This document shows, in pieces, positions 44,641 to 57,361 of a stretch of 64,000 nucleotides of DNA (its first letter is position 1; each line of letters opens with the position of its first letter). The stretch is from positions 16,688,837 through 16,752,836 of the forward strand of contig CM065175.1 in the NCBI GenBank assembly GCA_033026295.1, in the 5' to 3' direction. The position numbers and the translations under genes were made by a program. Below the pieces are notes generated by a model. The model made no database searches. It was not told the origin of the DNA and worked only from the letters and a program-made list of their open reading frames with translations. The DNA is from Channa striata. Lineage: Eukaryota > Chordata > Actinopteri > Anabantiformes > Channidae.

Positions 44641-45924
44641 CTCCACCCATCCCTCTTCTCCCTTCCTCACGTCCCTCCTTCCACCTGTTGCTCCTCTACT
44701 CGTTTCCACCCCACCCATCTCCTCTCCCCCTTCTCTGTTTACGCATCAGACACCTGCTTTCCACTGAATGGACACAGGTAAGTCCTACCTGTCCTTGATT
44801 GCACTCTGCCAGAGATATTCACAGTAAATTCATTTTACTGTATCTACAGCAAGACATTAAGTAAAGTGACACACCCTTGATATGAGCACTCCACACTCCA
44901 CAAGTGCTCTTGTGAACATAAATGTGATCTTGTTATTCTCAGATGTGAGCTCCCACGGAAGTTAAACAACTCTAAACACTGACGGTAAACAGGGGATTTG
45001 AAATGTGGGAAACTAGTCTGCAACACTCATAATTTGATGACCTCAGCTTGCTGAAATAATGGTATTTCCTGAGCACACTGAGCTGTGGTGTGGTGACAAT
45101 GAGACATAACTTTTACAGCTCCCTGTTGTGACAATGGATTATCTATTTTGTTCTTTAAAAACAAAGGCTTGGAGAGAGTGCTTACATAAATACTGCCCCC
45201 AAGACAAAGATCAATAACTTGATGCCACCCCCACTGTGTTAGGTAATGATAAACAACAAGATGGCTGGAGGGGTAAGTGTGGGGGTAGAGATTTACTGGA
45301 AGAGATGGTGGTCAGGTCGGATCCCAGAGATTAGCGTACTGGAGCACTGAAGAAGAAAGCCATCACACCGGGCAGCCATGCAGAGCAATCCCCACACGCA
45401 GAGGCAAACTTAGAGACACATGAGCAGTTTCATAAAACAATTCTTGTGTCGAGCTCCAAAACAAACCACATGTTAATGCAAGATCATCACAAGATGTCAC
45501 AAAATGTATATTTGAATCGGCCATCGTGCATCTTCTTGTCAGTGTGTCATTGCTTCACTTTATTGTGTGTGTGTGTGCACACTTGTACGCTCCATATGTG
45601 TGAATGTATAATGTTGCAAAGTGGAGGATGTGCACAATAGGACGTGTATACTGCATTTCAGTATCTGGTTGCAAAAGCTGATCCATCTAAAGGCTGCTGA
45701 GCTTGACTAGTCAGGGATGTCGCAGCTAAATTTAGCAAGTGCTGCTGGTTTCATTGACAATGTCAAACCGTATCAGGGAAACCACTGTCCACATACTCTA
45801 CAGTATTTCTGTGGGGCTGCAACTGAATATAATGAAATGTTAATGGATAACGAAATACAAATGCATGGGAAATAGTGATATAAATATTAAGAAGTACACA
45901 CAATACAGGTTTAAAATAAAGCTT
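44641..45924. other. Spacer between the two S100 genes
   Basis: A CT-rich stretch near 44640-44745 and otherwise unique sequence; no gene seen. Confidence 0.6.
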
Positions 45925-45930
45925 TTTATT
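45925..45930 (-). terminator. Candidate poly(A) signal for the second S100 gene
   Basis: TTTATT on plus (AATAAA on minus), about 315 bases past the stop codon. Confidence 0.55.
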
Positions 45931-46245
45931 TTGAAAATACAGTATATGGTTTAACTGATATCAAAAAAAAAGACACAACCAACTCAGGAGTCCTTCAAGG
46001 TATCTTTGAAAGTGAAGCTCAATAACATGAGACTGGCAAAAGGGTTGATCTGCAAAGACATTAGTTCAGAGCATTCTGCAGTTTATTGGGAAAAAGTGAA
46101 ATGAATAGACAAATGTGATACTGGGGAAAGAGTGTACATGATGTTTGAAATGTTTGAAAGACATTTTGAGAAACATTTTGAGAAAAGATGTCTAAAAATA
46201 GAGAAGACGCTGTTAAATGTCTGATTCCCCCAGTTTCATAAATGT

Positions 46246-46641
46246 CTACGAAGCATCTGCATTTGATCCAGTATTGCGCTGACTGAGCGAAGTGGCCAGG
46301 TAGCCAACCAAAGTGAGGTATTCCTGGAAGCTGACCTTTCCATCGCTGTTCTCATCTAGTCCCTTCTGCATCTCCTTAATGGCAGAGCCACTGTCTGTAT
46401 CCTGAACGGAAACGGATAGAAGCAATGTGAATGTCGCTAATCCCAAACAGCACAGAACACAATAGATTTGTAGTGTTTGCAGTGTAGGGAGAGAACAACA
46501 AAAGGTTATGCGGGGCCTTACCTCCATGATGCCACCGAGCTGCTTCTTTACCATTTTCTCAAAGGCTTTCGCATCTAGGTTCTCCTTCCCTCTGGCAGAG
46601 CTAAGATATGTGGTCACGATTGTTTTAATGGCAGACTCCAT
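46246..46641 (-). CDS. S100 family EF-hand protein (paralogue not assigned), complete in 2 coding exons
   Basis: Small calcium-binding protein of 91 residues. Coding exon 1 is 46522-46641 (MESAIKTIVTTYLSSARGKE...), exon 2 is 46246-46401, phase 0, good GT-AG sites. The N-terminal helix and the shortened pseudo-EF loop (SSARGKENLDAKAFEKMV) are S100-type; the second loop DENSDGKVSFQE is a full canonical EF-hand with all calcium ligands. The C-terminus (YLTLVGYLATSLSQRN) is not the S100A1 type. It could be one of the fish-specific S100 genes or a distant relative of S100A11, A13 or A16; I do not assign it. The ATG lies two bases past an acceptor, so there is a non-coding first exon upstream. It is tandem and co-oriented with the S100A1-like gene. 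Confidence 0.9.
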   Translation of the reverse strand: MESAIKTIVTTYLSSARGKENLDAKAFEKMVKKQLGGIMEVRPRITFCCSLPTLQTLQIYCVLCCLGLATFTLLLSVSVQDTDSGSAIKEMQKGLDENSDGKVSFQEYLTLVGYLATSLSQRNTGSNADAS

Positions 46642-49600
46642 ATCTAAACAGAGAACAGAGGGAGACAGAGGCAAATTAAATGTAGGAAGTGGCAGGAAGA
46701 GATATGACCATATCTTAGTCACTCAGACATCATGACAATAGGTGACTAACTCCAATCCTGTTTTACACTAACGGGTCCCAAGATTATTATTAATATGGAA
46801 ATAAATATGCTTGGGTGGGAAAAGATCTGCTTTAACTGTTTATGGCGTCATTTGTTCCAACTGCACGTAGAAGAAACATACATAAAACCTTGGAAAACAT
46901 ACAGTATGAAGTTATAATGGGAAAGATGGTATTCTCTGGTGAGGGCGTTAAAAATGTATCTGAAGTGAATATGTATAAACATGTGAGAAAGGTGAGACAG
47001 ACAAATGATGTCAGCGTATAGAAAGACGAGGAGAGTGATCACGGTACAGGAAGAGGCCGGGCTCGAAAGATCCCTGAGGTAAACAGACAGAGAGAGGAAG
47101 TGACAGAAGGAGAGACTCTTAGGTAAACACAAAGTGAGCCGTGATCTCTGGCAGTTGACATCTGACTCCCTGAAGCCAGCGGGAGGCCACAGCGTTAGAT
47201 GGCCGCCGCCGCCCGCCCGTCTGCCCGTCTGCCGCCGCAAACTGTACCTTCAAATACAACTTAGAAGTATACGAACACCGTGTGCGCTGCTGCAAATGTG
47301 AGCTGCTGACACCCCCATGGGTGCTGCATCTCATCAGATGCTTAGAATAGAATGAAATTAGTACATTTCTAGTCACACGCACATTTGGAGGAAGATGTAC
47401 ACATGTGCAGATGGATACCATGCACACTCCTCATATTCATTTCAGTTTTGTGTGTTATCAATGTGAGGCTTTTTCACAGAAGAACATTTTGACATCTCAG
47501 AAGAGGAACTACAAAGATGTAACAAATTAAACTGATGATGGCTGAATTCCAGTTAGCTGCTGACTCACCATCACTGTGTCATAACTTACTGAAAGACTTA
47601 ATAAATCAGAAGCATTTAAAAAAAGCTTTCCCTCTATGTTATTGTCTGACAAAGCAACGCACAAATATCAAAGTGCAGCTATTCAAGCTGTGGCCTAATT
47701 CCTTACTCCATTTACATATTTTAATAAGGTTCAGGGTGCAGTGTGTTCACTCTGAAAATCTGACAAAATGAAGCATAATCATGGTCCACAGAATACATTA
47801 ATCCAACTGTGATGACACATTGTGAAACAAAAAGTTTTGCTGATGGTAAAACACCTACTATTAAATAACCTGCAACTTTCAACATTTGTGATGTTAAAAC
47901 GGGCAGCGACATTCTGTCTGACTGACATCCATGGTTGGATGTACTGTTTTTTCCATTGATAATAAGGGAATGCAAACTTAACCTAATAATAATGCAAATT
48001 CAACTAGTACAATTGTTCTTTTATCATCAAAAGTAACACAAACATTAAGGAATGTATACAAAAGTAAGAGTAAAATACTGAAAATTATATTATATTGCAA
48101 AAGTTTGCATCCCTCTTGACAGATTAATAAAAAAATATTTGTACTAGCTATATGTGCATTAAAATAATGTTATTATAAAACTCTATTACTCTTTACTCTT
48201 TCTTAACACTTGCATTTACTGTGTATTTTTTTTCTTAACACTTGCATTTGTGTCCATTTTGCAAAAACAATTCAGAAAACAATTGCTGTAAAGTAAATGA
48301 TGTTTGCCTACTGAGGCTGTGGACAGATTGGAGGGTGAAGGTTTGCAGTCGCTGTATTCAGGCACTACTCGGCCGACACAGGGTCTCTCTAGATTTCTGT
48401 TCCCATTTAGTTTTCTGCCGTCTCAGCCAACAGCATTTCCAAGGCAACTGCTTGAAGAAACAAAAAGGCCTGAATAAAAGCCACAGATACTTGAGCAGAG
48501 TTAGTAAGTATCACAGCAGTGTGGGGTGAGACCTTGCAGCAGAATTTCCAGTCTGCACTGGAAACTACCACAAGCCAGCAGTGGCCGCAGGATGAGTAAT
48601 GACGGTGAGCCGATGTTGTTAGAGTAACTGTAGAAGCCGGTAAATCTCCCATCTGACACAGATGTCACACCTCAGTGCTCACACTACACACCTACATGCA
48701 TGGCCTGCACACAGACACACACAGACAGGCAGGGCAAAAGATAGGAAGACACGCAAACACGCATATTTAAAGAAGGACGACACCGTTTGGGACTTCTGCA
48801 TTAACCTAATTACCGGGGGAGTGAGAGCATGTGCCCGAAACCTGGATTCAGTTTCATGTCTCCCTGCCATGCCCGGACACACACTCTCACACACACGTAC
48901 AACTGTTTCCTACATACATGTAAGCATCTGTCATCTATATGTTGTTCATCATTAATTAATAGGTTTCTATATTTATCCCAACAGCTTCCTAACACCCTCT
49001 ACAAGACAAACAACAAAATGGCTGTCAGTCCAACATCCCTTTACATCTTCTTTAAGGTGTAATTAGATGTACATGAAATCAAGACGGCCTTCGTCAGAAG
49101 TGCAGACATCAGAGCCACCGAGTTAAACTGGGAGAGACACAGGGTTCGGTGGCCTGACTGGGAGTGTCTGCAGGGCACATGAGGCTCTCATTCAGCCTCT
49201 CGTGTTCAGAGTTTGGAGGCTGGAATTATTATGACTCAAGTGTAATGAATGCCTGTGTGAGGTCCTCCACACTGTCTTTGCATGACTGGGCTTTTTTTGT
49301 GGCCTTTTGACTGTTTTGTGCCATTTTACAAGAATTTTGCAGCGCACAGTGCATGTGGTATTTCAGTCGTTCTGAGCCTTGCTGGTTTGAGACAAGCCTA
49401 TGTGACCCATCGCCACCATTTCATATCAGATATGCAATTGATACGTAATTTTGATTAAAGTGTTCTGGTAACTTTACAGTAGATCACACAGAGCTCACAT
49501 ATGGAGCAGACATACGGGGTTTAAGTCTTGACAAGTAAAAACCAGTCATGAGCTCAGTCAGACCCTCCCTGTCCAGGCCTCAGCGCAGTGACAGCTGACA

Positions 49601-50397
49601 CAAGCTGACAGAAAATGTCGGTGCTGGCTATCAGTGACATCTCACTTGGAAGGTTGGGTCGTGTACAGTGGCCACTGACCCCGCAGGTGGTTATTCCGCG
49701 CTGGCACCCGATAGTTCGTGAACATTGATTAATCCGGGTGGCCGATCAGCTCCGCCCAAGCCCGTGTTATTTGCACTAGGGGCGTCTGACTCACTTCCTC
49801 CATGAGCATGTTACCTGTCATCACCCAGGTCGTTTTTTTTCTCCCAGCTGCACCGGGTCGAGGCCATTCGATTCTCGATACCGGATTCTAATCAAAATGT
49901 TAATAATTAAGGCTGATAAGAGGCCCACGTGAGCGCCGTTACAATGGTTACGCGCGGTGCCAAAGGCGCACGGCGGGGCGGCGACAGCGGCCCTGGGGCG
50001 CACGGGCGGCGACGGCCCAGGGCGCAGCGGCCGTGCGTAACGGAGACGCGGGGCTCGCCCGTGTCCCGCATTTACATTTAGCCCGAACTAATCTTGACAA
50101 TTTGTAGAGAGACTAGAGGCAGGACTGACACACGGCAAATAAATAAGTCAACGTTACTCGAGACTCCGGTTTCTCTGGGAGCGTAAAGGGACTGGGCTTT
50201 TGTTACCGAGGAGAACCCGATCCACCAAGCCCCTGACAATGGACACGCTCGCAGATGATACAAAATTGATGACACAGTGGAGGAAATAGTCCGAACTGAT
50301 CATTTCAAGTTTGCATGGAAAAGTGTGTGGATTCATCAAAAGCAAATATTCCCCAAAGAAAAATGAGGCAGAAACGTCAAAAGCAGAATAACTCACC
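46642..50397 (-). other. Probable 5' intron of the second S100 gene
   Basis: The acceptor at the start codon requires an upstream exon. The best donor I see is AACG|GTGAGT, ending an exon at 50397; a weaker one lies near 47246. The interval includes a GC-rich island near 49.9-50.1 kb and otherwise ordinary DNA. No coding sequence is supported. Confidence 0.4.
49920..50070. promoter_or_regulatory. GC/CpG-rich island upstream of the second S100 gene
   Basis: About 150 bases with very high GC and many CpG (for example CGCACGGCGGGGCGGCGACA and GGGCGCACGGGCGGCGACGG), sharply different from the AT-rich flanks. It sits about 0.4 kb downstream, in the gene's direction, of the candidate first-exon donor. 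It may be part of the S100 promoter or belong to an unseen transcript. Confidence 0.5.
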
Positions 50398-51089
50398 GTT
50401 AGGAGACGGAACAAAAGGCAAGAAAGTGTCTCAGCGTCTGCTCTGCTTGTCTGTGAAGGAAAGGATCCTCCTCTGCTGTCGTGGGCTAGATGAAGCAGTA
50501 ACACATATCTTTTCCGTGATTTAACTTCTCACTGCAGCCAAAGTTTTTTTCCCTGTCATAGGGCGTGTGCTTGGGAGAGCAGGAATGTGCAGAGAGGCGC
50601 AGCTTGAGCAACAAAACCGTTTTCAGCAGCATTTGTCATACACACATTTCTCTTGTTGAGGAAAACAGAGCGACTCTTTATAATGTGGTGGAAGTTTTTT
50701 TTTTTTTTCCAGTTTGTTTGTACTATAATTTTCATGTTCATCTCAGTGTTTCTCCCTATGGGAACACGCTTTCCCTCAACATGTAGGAACAAGCGGACGC
50801 ACACGTCTAAGTGCCCGTTTGTTCAAATATTTCCCAACACACAGATGTATCCAGGCCACACCCTGAAACTGTGTAAAGAATGGAAAGATAGTGTTTCCTT
50901 CAAAGGATACTTAGCAACAAGCTGACAGACCAACACAGCTCCGGCCAGCAAGAAATACATTTGGTGTTTCACATAGATGTAGTTTTTCCAGATGTTTACA
51001 TCACAAACCTCTGTATGTGCGAACAGAGATGGTGAACAACACAAAGTTTGTTTTCCAGGAATTGCAAGAGCCAAACCAATAAATACCCC

Positions 51090-51091
<2 letters not shown>

Positions 51092-51134
<43 letters not shown>

Positions 51135-51238
51135 GCACAAGTAGAAGTACACACACACACACACACAAACACAAGCACAAGTACACACACACACACTCAT
51201 AGACACACACACAGAGACACACACACACACACACACAG
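51092..51238. repeat. Compound (CA)n microsatellite
   Basis: CA runs interrupted by AAGCACAAGTAGAAGTA-type spacers that themselves recur, merging on the right into the GTGA array. Confidence 0.95.
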
Positions 51239-51256
51239 AGCTTCAGAATTCTGCAA

Positions 51257-51405
51257 CTGAGTGAGTGAGTCAGCGAGTGAGTGAGTGAGCTAGTGAGTGA
51301 GTGAGTGAGCTAGTGAGTCAGTGAGCGAGTGAGTGAGTGAGCCAGTGAGTGAGTGAGTGAGCAAGTGAGTGACTGAACCAGTGAGTGAGTCGGTGAGTCT
51401 GTGAG

Positions 51406-51436
<31 letters not shown>

Positions 51437-52758
51437 GTGAGTGAGTGAGTGAGCCAGTGAGTGAGTGATTAAGTGAGCCAGTGAGTGAGTGAGTGAGTGA
51501 GTGATCTAATGAGTCAGTGAGCGAATGAGTGAGTGAGCCAGTGAGTGAGTGAGTGAGTGAGCTAGTGAGTGAGTGAGGGAATGAGTGAGTGAGTTAGTGA
51601 GTGAGTGAGTGAGAGACTGAGTAAGTGAGTGACTAAGTGAGCCAGTGAGTGAGTGAGTGAGTGAGTGGGCCAGTCAGTGAGCGAGTCAGTGGGTGAGTAA
51701 GCTAGTGAGTGAGTGAGTGAGCTAGTGAGTCAGTGAGCGAGTGAGTGAGTGAGTGAGTGAGCCAGTGAGTGAGTGAGCCAGTGAGTGTGTGAGTGAGCTA
51801 GTGAGCAAGTGAGTGAGTGAGTGAGCCAGTGAGTGAGTGAGTGAGTGAGCAAGTGAGTCAGTAAGTGAGTGAGCGAGTGAGTGAGTGAGCAAGTGAGTGA
51901 GTGAGTGATTAAGTGAGCCAGTTAGTCAGCCAGTAAGTGATTGAGTGAGCAAGTGAGGGAGTGAGTGAGTGAGTGATTAAGTTAGCCAGTGAATCAGCCA
52001 GTAAGAGATTGAGTGAGCAAGTGAGTGAGTGAGTGAGTGAGAGACTGAGTAAGTGAGTGACTAAGTGAGCCAGTGAGTGAGTGAGTCAGTGCGTGAGTGA
52101 GCTAGTGAGTCAGTGAGCGAGTGAGTGAGTGAGTGAGCCAGTGAGTGAGTGAGCCAGTGAGTGTGTGAGTGAGCTAGTGAGCAAGTGAGTGAGTGAGTGA
52201 GCCAGTGAGTGAGTGAGTGAGTGAGTGAGCCAGTGAGTGTGTGAGTGAGCTAGTGAGCAAGTGAGTGAGTGAGTGAGCCAGTGAGTCAGTGAGTGAGTGA
52301 GTGAGCTAGTGAGTGAGTGAGTGATCTAGTGAGTCAGTAAGTGAGTGAGCGAGTGAGTGAGTGAGCCAGTGAGTGAGTGAGTGATTAAGTGAGCCAGTGA
52401 GTCAGCCAGTAAGTGATTGAGTGAGCAAGTCAGTGAGTGAGTGAGTGAGTGAGTGAGTGATTAAGTGAGCCAGTGAATCAGCCAGTAAGTGATTGAGTGA
52501 GCAAGTGAGTGAGTGAGTGAGTGAGAGACTGAGTAAGTGAGTGACTAAGTGAGCCAGTGAGTGAGTCAGTGAGTGAGTGGGCCAGTCAGTGAGCGAGTCA
52601 GTCAGTGAGTGAGTGAGTGAGTGAGTCAGTAAGTCAGTGAGTGAGTGAGTGAGTGAGCGAGTGGGTCAGTCAGTGAGTCAGTGAGCGAGTGACTGAGTGA
52701 GTTACTGGGGGCATCAGTAAGTCAGTGAGTGAGTGAGTGAGTGAGTGAGTGAGTGAGT
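51257..52758. repeat. Degenerate (GTGA)n tetranucleotide array, 1.5 kb
   Basis: About 1500 bases in which nearly every 4-base unit is GTGA or a one-base variant (GCTA, GCCA, GTCA, GCGA, GTAA, GATT). The 4-base phase is held throughout. Longer blocks recur, such as a GTGTGTGAGTGAGCTAGTGA block near 51785, 52155 and 52230, and a GATTAAGTGAGCCAGTGA block near 51907, 52383 and 52465, so segments have duplicated above the 4-base level. Plus-strand reading frames close quickly on TGA. No gene is inside. Confidence 0.97.
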
Positions 52759-53014
52759 GCTGGGTAACATACTGGTTTTAATGTTGCTCAAATTGTTTCG
52801 CTGTATTCTGTGAATGTGTGTTTGTCAGTTTGGCAGCTGCTGGTGAGAGGACAGGGTGAAAAGAACACAACTGTTAAAAAACAGCATGTGCACTTGGAAC
52901 AGATTGTAGGGTGTTTTCCATTTGGCTGATTTCCCATTGTAAAAATACTGTACGCACACAGACAGGGAGCTGTAACAGAGTATCTGAGGACACTCTGTTG
53001 GCTGAAGCCCAAAT

Positions 53015-53103
53015 GCTTCCTTTCAAGGAGCCCAGTTAGCTGCCAGAACTCCAGGAAGCTGAGCTCTCCGTCACTGTTCTATAGTCCACTCAGGTCATAC
53101 CGG
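53015..53103 (-). pseudogene. Relic of an S100 C-terminal exon (S100A13/A14/A16-like)
   Basis: The minus-strand frame reads DLSGL, stop, NSDGELSFLEFWQLTGLLE. NSDGELSFLEF matches the second EF-hand loop of S100 proteins, and FWQLTG matches the aromatic-W-x-L-x-G that follows it in S100A13, A14 and A16. A splice-like acceptor (TGCTGTCCAG) precedes it at 53104. The first loop aspartate is lost, the next codon is TAG (53079-53081), the stretch before the loop is about nine codons shorter than in the neighbouring S100 genes, and similarity ends after about 19 residues. I found no matching first exon nearby. Its place beside two S100 genes supports a dead tandem copy. Confidence 0.6.
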
Positions 53104-55155
53104 CTGGACAGCAGCAGGAAAATCTATGAACCCGCATCAAATACTAATAACAGCTACAGTGTATGATGCAGTGTTTGATTATGTACTGCATGTGGGCAGG
53201 AGACACGGCTGGATTACTGAATGGGCCACAGAGTCTCTGAAGTCAATATTTGTGTTTCTTTTATCCTAGTATGAACGAGGACAGTCAAATGACACAAGAT
53301 TATCCAGAAGAGAACTCATGACAATGCAAAAGGATTAAAAATTACATGAACAATGACTTTAAATTATCTAAAAATCGTGTCAGAACCCACAAAACATGAG
53401 TAAAATGAATAAAAACAGACATAAAAATTAAAAAAACAAGTTATCAGTGGCTGTGCCCAGGGGGCCAATTGAGAGGCAGACTGGACCGCTGGTGTCCATC
53501 AGTTAACAAATTCATGCACCAGCAGAAGAGGTTTGGCACAAGGACCTTGGCTCTGTCACCATCTAGTGGTCGTTGTGTTTATTTAATTTCTTTATGCAAG
53601 TAGAAATGTGGAATTTTCCACAGCTGGAGAGGCAGCTCTATATTTTTTTTAAGCCTCATGAACTTTTATTTTCTGCCATTTGTTCTGGTTTAACAAGCAG
53701 GGTGAAATGACACTAGCACCACTTGCAGTGACCGGAGTGACGCTTTCTTTTGAGCAGCCTTTCAGGGACTGTAGATTAGTCTCCTTAACAAACTAACTCC
53801 TCATGTGAATTTAAGCTCGGACATTAAACGCAGTCTTGTATGCCACTAAAAAAACCAACAGCTCACAACCTTCGGCTTTTCAGGTTCTGCAGCTTTCCTT
53901 GGAAGTGCAGCAAGACCACATGCAGTAAAAACTGCCCCTGTAAAAGAACACAAGTAGCCTCTTGAAGGCAAGTATGACTAACACTTAATTACATGGTGAC
54001 AGTAAAAAGGGCCAATGTGGCATCCAGATGATACTGATCTAAATATGAATCCAGCCTTATAAGGAGCATTTTTTAGCCTGGCAAACAAAAAGTTCAGCAC
54101 TGTTATAAGGGAAGTCTTTTCATCATAGTCCTCAAATGCTACAAAAAGAAAAAAGCAAATTACTGTCTGAGAGTTTTTTCTTTCGTTCTTTCTTTTTTTG
54201 CTTGTGGTTCTTTTTTTAAGACACACATATTTCAGTTCATCTAATACACTGAGTGCATAGAAAGTAACAAAACTACACAAACACAATCACTCTACAGACT
54301 ATCACTGATCAGTCTGTGGATGTCAGAGGAACTATCACAACCAGCCCATCAGGAACACACATCAGAGGCTGAATGACACATGGGCCAATATTTCAGGAAA
54401 GATAAAAATGACAAAATCTGTTGAATACAAGAAAATTACATTTCCAAAAAATATTACTTTCAAATTAATAGAAGTGAACAAACAGTTTAAAAACTAAAAT
54501 CTAGATTGTAGCTTCATCTTTTCCTAGTCTAGCTTTCCTGAAGAATAAAATAATTATTCACTGATTTCTCGCATTTCAATCTCATTTTGACATCTTCTTT
54601 CTTCTCTAGATTAATTTGTTGGAATGTGATCCACATTTCCCAAACAGCACTGACCTTGACTTTTGATGATGTGATTCCATTTTCAGACCAACTTCAGTGT
54701 TTAACCACTGGCAGAAGTTATGGATTCCTCTGTGAATCACCTCATTCAGCAGAAACCAAGACTTACTGAAAGTGGCAGTCACAGTAAGAGCGGGTTAAAC
54801 ATATTACGCTCTTTGTGCACAAACAGTCCAATGTTTTATCTCAGCTCATGCCACTGCACCGGCAATAGCCTCGCATTTTTCCTTCGCTCTATGAGTGTGA
54901 AACTGTGGGTGAGATTGCCACAGGGAGAAAATAGAAAGCAGTAAATCAGGTATAATTGTACAGCCTGTGTTGCAAAAACTTTTGAGAACGAGGCACTTGG
55001 GTTTCACCTCAGAAAAGTCATATTATTTAAGCAAAAGCTCTGACAGAATGTGCACAATTGGCATATTAGGGAGGCAGTTAGCACTAACAAGCACAATGGC
55101 TTTATCATCCAACTATCCCCACACCTCGTTTTCTTGTCTCAGCTGTATGGCAAGC

Positions 55156-55197
<42 letters not shown>

Positions 55198-57361
55198 TTT
55201 GTATCCCCATACACCTGAAACAGCAGTCTACAATTCTCCTCTTTCTACTCCCTCGGCCATCATTGAGGATGGAGAGTGCAGCTAGAAACACAAATAAATG
55301 GTCTACAGAGGACTGAGAAATCATGGTACGAGGTTTTCAGAGGGGCGATGCTGCTAGTTGTTTTATGATTGATGCTAAAGGTGCTTTTGTGTCTAGGGAA
55401 TTGTTTGCCTATATATCAAAGCATAATTCATTCTTCTTTAAATCCTCGACTGCCTGCCGTATCACCACCCAGCATAGAGTGGATGCAGAACATTATATTT
55501 TGATGAATTTGGTCAAAAAATCAATCATTTGGGCAGAAAACACAAATACTGCAAGTCTGGTTGACAATGTCAATGCAATTAAATTCAGAGAAATGGAAGG
55601 GCTGCATGAAGCTTGACTTTTACATGTTGGCAGCGGGAAATTGAGGTGTTTCTTCTGTGTTGCATCATAGAGGCACAGTGAATGAGCTGAAGAGTAGGGA
55701 ATGTCTTTAGTGGTGCAGTTTACAGTCACCGAAAGTCTTATGGCACCGTTTGCAATATCCTGGTGTTCTGCATAAGCGGGTCATAAAATGTGATCTGAAC
55801 TTTGCTAGTAGTGGAAAACATCAGCTGGGGTCAGGTGGACTTAGACACTGTGAACACCATAAAAACAGAATAAATCAGCTGACTCAACAGAAATGACAGA
55901 AAATCAGCAACTTCTGAAAGTCATTTCTGTGCTATATATTTAATGTATTCACACCTGCTTGTTAGTAATTGACTTAAGTTTTAACCATAAAACTAAAATC
56001 ATGGTTATGATTAGTTATTAAAAAAAGTATGTTTAAGCTGATGTTCTTTAAATATGGCTGAATAATTTCATAGGTCAAAGCAACAAACAGACAAAATACA
56101 AAGTTCTTCATTACACTGTTGCGCCAAATTTATTTATTCTCTTGAGAAAATAATATGAACAAATAGAAACACTCTAACACAGAGAACAGCGTTGAGAACT
56201 TGTGGCCCTCTATGCTGCCATAAACCCCACACCATAAGTGGTTCTGCAATATTACTCCATCTATGTGGCTACAGGCCCCTGAATAAGCAACATTTCAGAA
56301 GTTAGTGCATTAAGATAACAAACAATAATAATTATTATTATTATAAGACAAAAACTAACACCTAAGTAAATAAAACAAAAATGTATCATTCACAATGGAG
56401 CACACAGGATAATTTAGTGCAAAACAAAGTACCTGGAAAAACCTGGAAAAAAAAGGCTCATACTTTATGTGCCCACCAAATTGATTTTATGATGACATCC
56501 TCTATAAATAAGTTAACTATTAACATATACTTCTGCATTTCAGCATAGTTCTTTAAAGTTTTAATGCAATACCTTTAAACATTTAAAACAAACATTAATG
56601 CAGAGTTCTCTATGTTCACTGAAAATGTTCAGCAAATTAATTTCAGCAGTTCTCAATTCCACCACACTTTCTTAAAAAAAATAAAGGTAATGTAATGAGG
56701 ATAATCTGACTTGAAATTCAGGCTTAGCAATTAATACTTAAGAATGACAAACTGCAGGTGCAGGCCTGGTCGTTGGGCACGTAGATGGTGCACAGTGCTG
56801 TTTGTGGAGGAACAGGTGGAGTGTGAGAATAAGACGCGATACTGTGTTTGTTCTAGAGATTCTAGAGCAACATCCGACTCAATAAAAACGGTTTTATCTT
56901 CCCCTGGCGAATAGAGAAAGTTAACGCCTAGATAAATGGCTTTCACAGCAGTGGCTGTTTAGGATTAGCTACAAGTGCTTGACCACAAAAACAAGAGCTG
57001 GGGTTTGGGAGGAGTTTTCTACGAAAAAAAAAAAGACTATTGTATGCATTATGCCTTTAATTCTATCTAGCCCCATTTCCCTCTCAAGATGATCCCAAAA
57101 CTTACCACCTGATATAAACGCAAGCCCTTTCTTTAACCAGTGTGTACTAAGGTGTGTGTGCATATGAAACACAAAACGTCCCAAACAATGAAATGTAATT
57201 ATAAGTCATTTGCCTGACTGATAAAATAAGATGACGTAAAAAGAATGACAGGATGATTAATGTATTCTTGTAAGCATCTCTGGTCCAATAAGACATGTTC
57301 CCTTTGAATAAACCCTCATCCTTCATGACTCTTCCTAACTACTTATGACAGATCCATCAAT
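53104..57361. other. Intergenic region between the S100 cluster and pbxip1
   Basis: AT-rich with no supportable gene. It contains a (CA)n microsatellite at about 55159-55192 and TTTATT words at 56129-56138 that could serve pbxip1 polyadenylation on minus. Open frames at 55323-55616 (plus) and 56731-56946 (minus) show no family resemblance or splice context. Confidence 0.6.
55159..55192. repeat. (CA)n microsatellite
   Basis: Uninterrupted CA dinucleotides. Confidence 0.95.

Noticed and set aside
50823..51260. Cys/Val- and Thr/His-rich open frames
   Set aside because: Translations of the CA/GT microsatellite.
51257..52758. Regular repeat array as a CRISPR or coding repeat
   Set aside because: The unit is 4 bases with no unique spacers, in a vertebrate genome; plus-strand frames hit TGA constantly. 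It is a simple tandem repeat.
55323..55616. Plus-strand 97-residue frame
   Set aside because: No recognisable domain, partner exon or repeat family.
56731..56946. Minus-strand 71-residue frame in the S100-pbxip1 gap
   Set aside because: Mixed composition looks protein-like, but I recognise no family and see no splice or promoter context; left unannotated.
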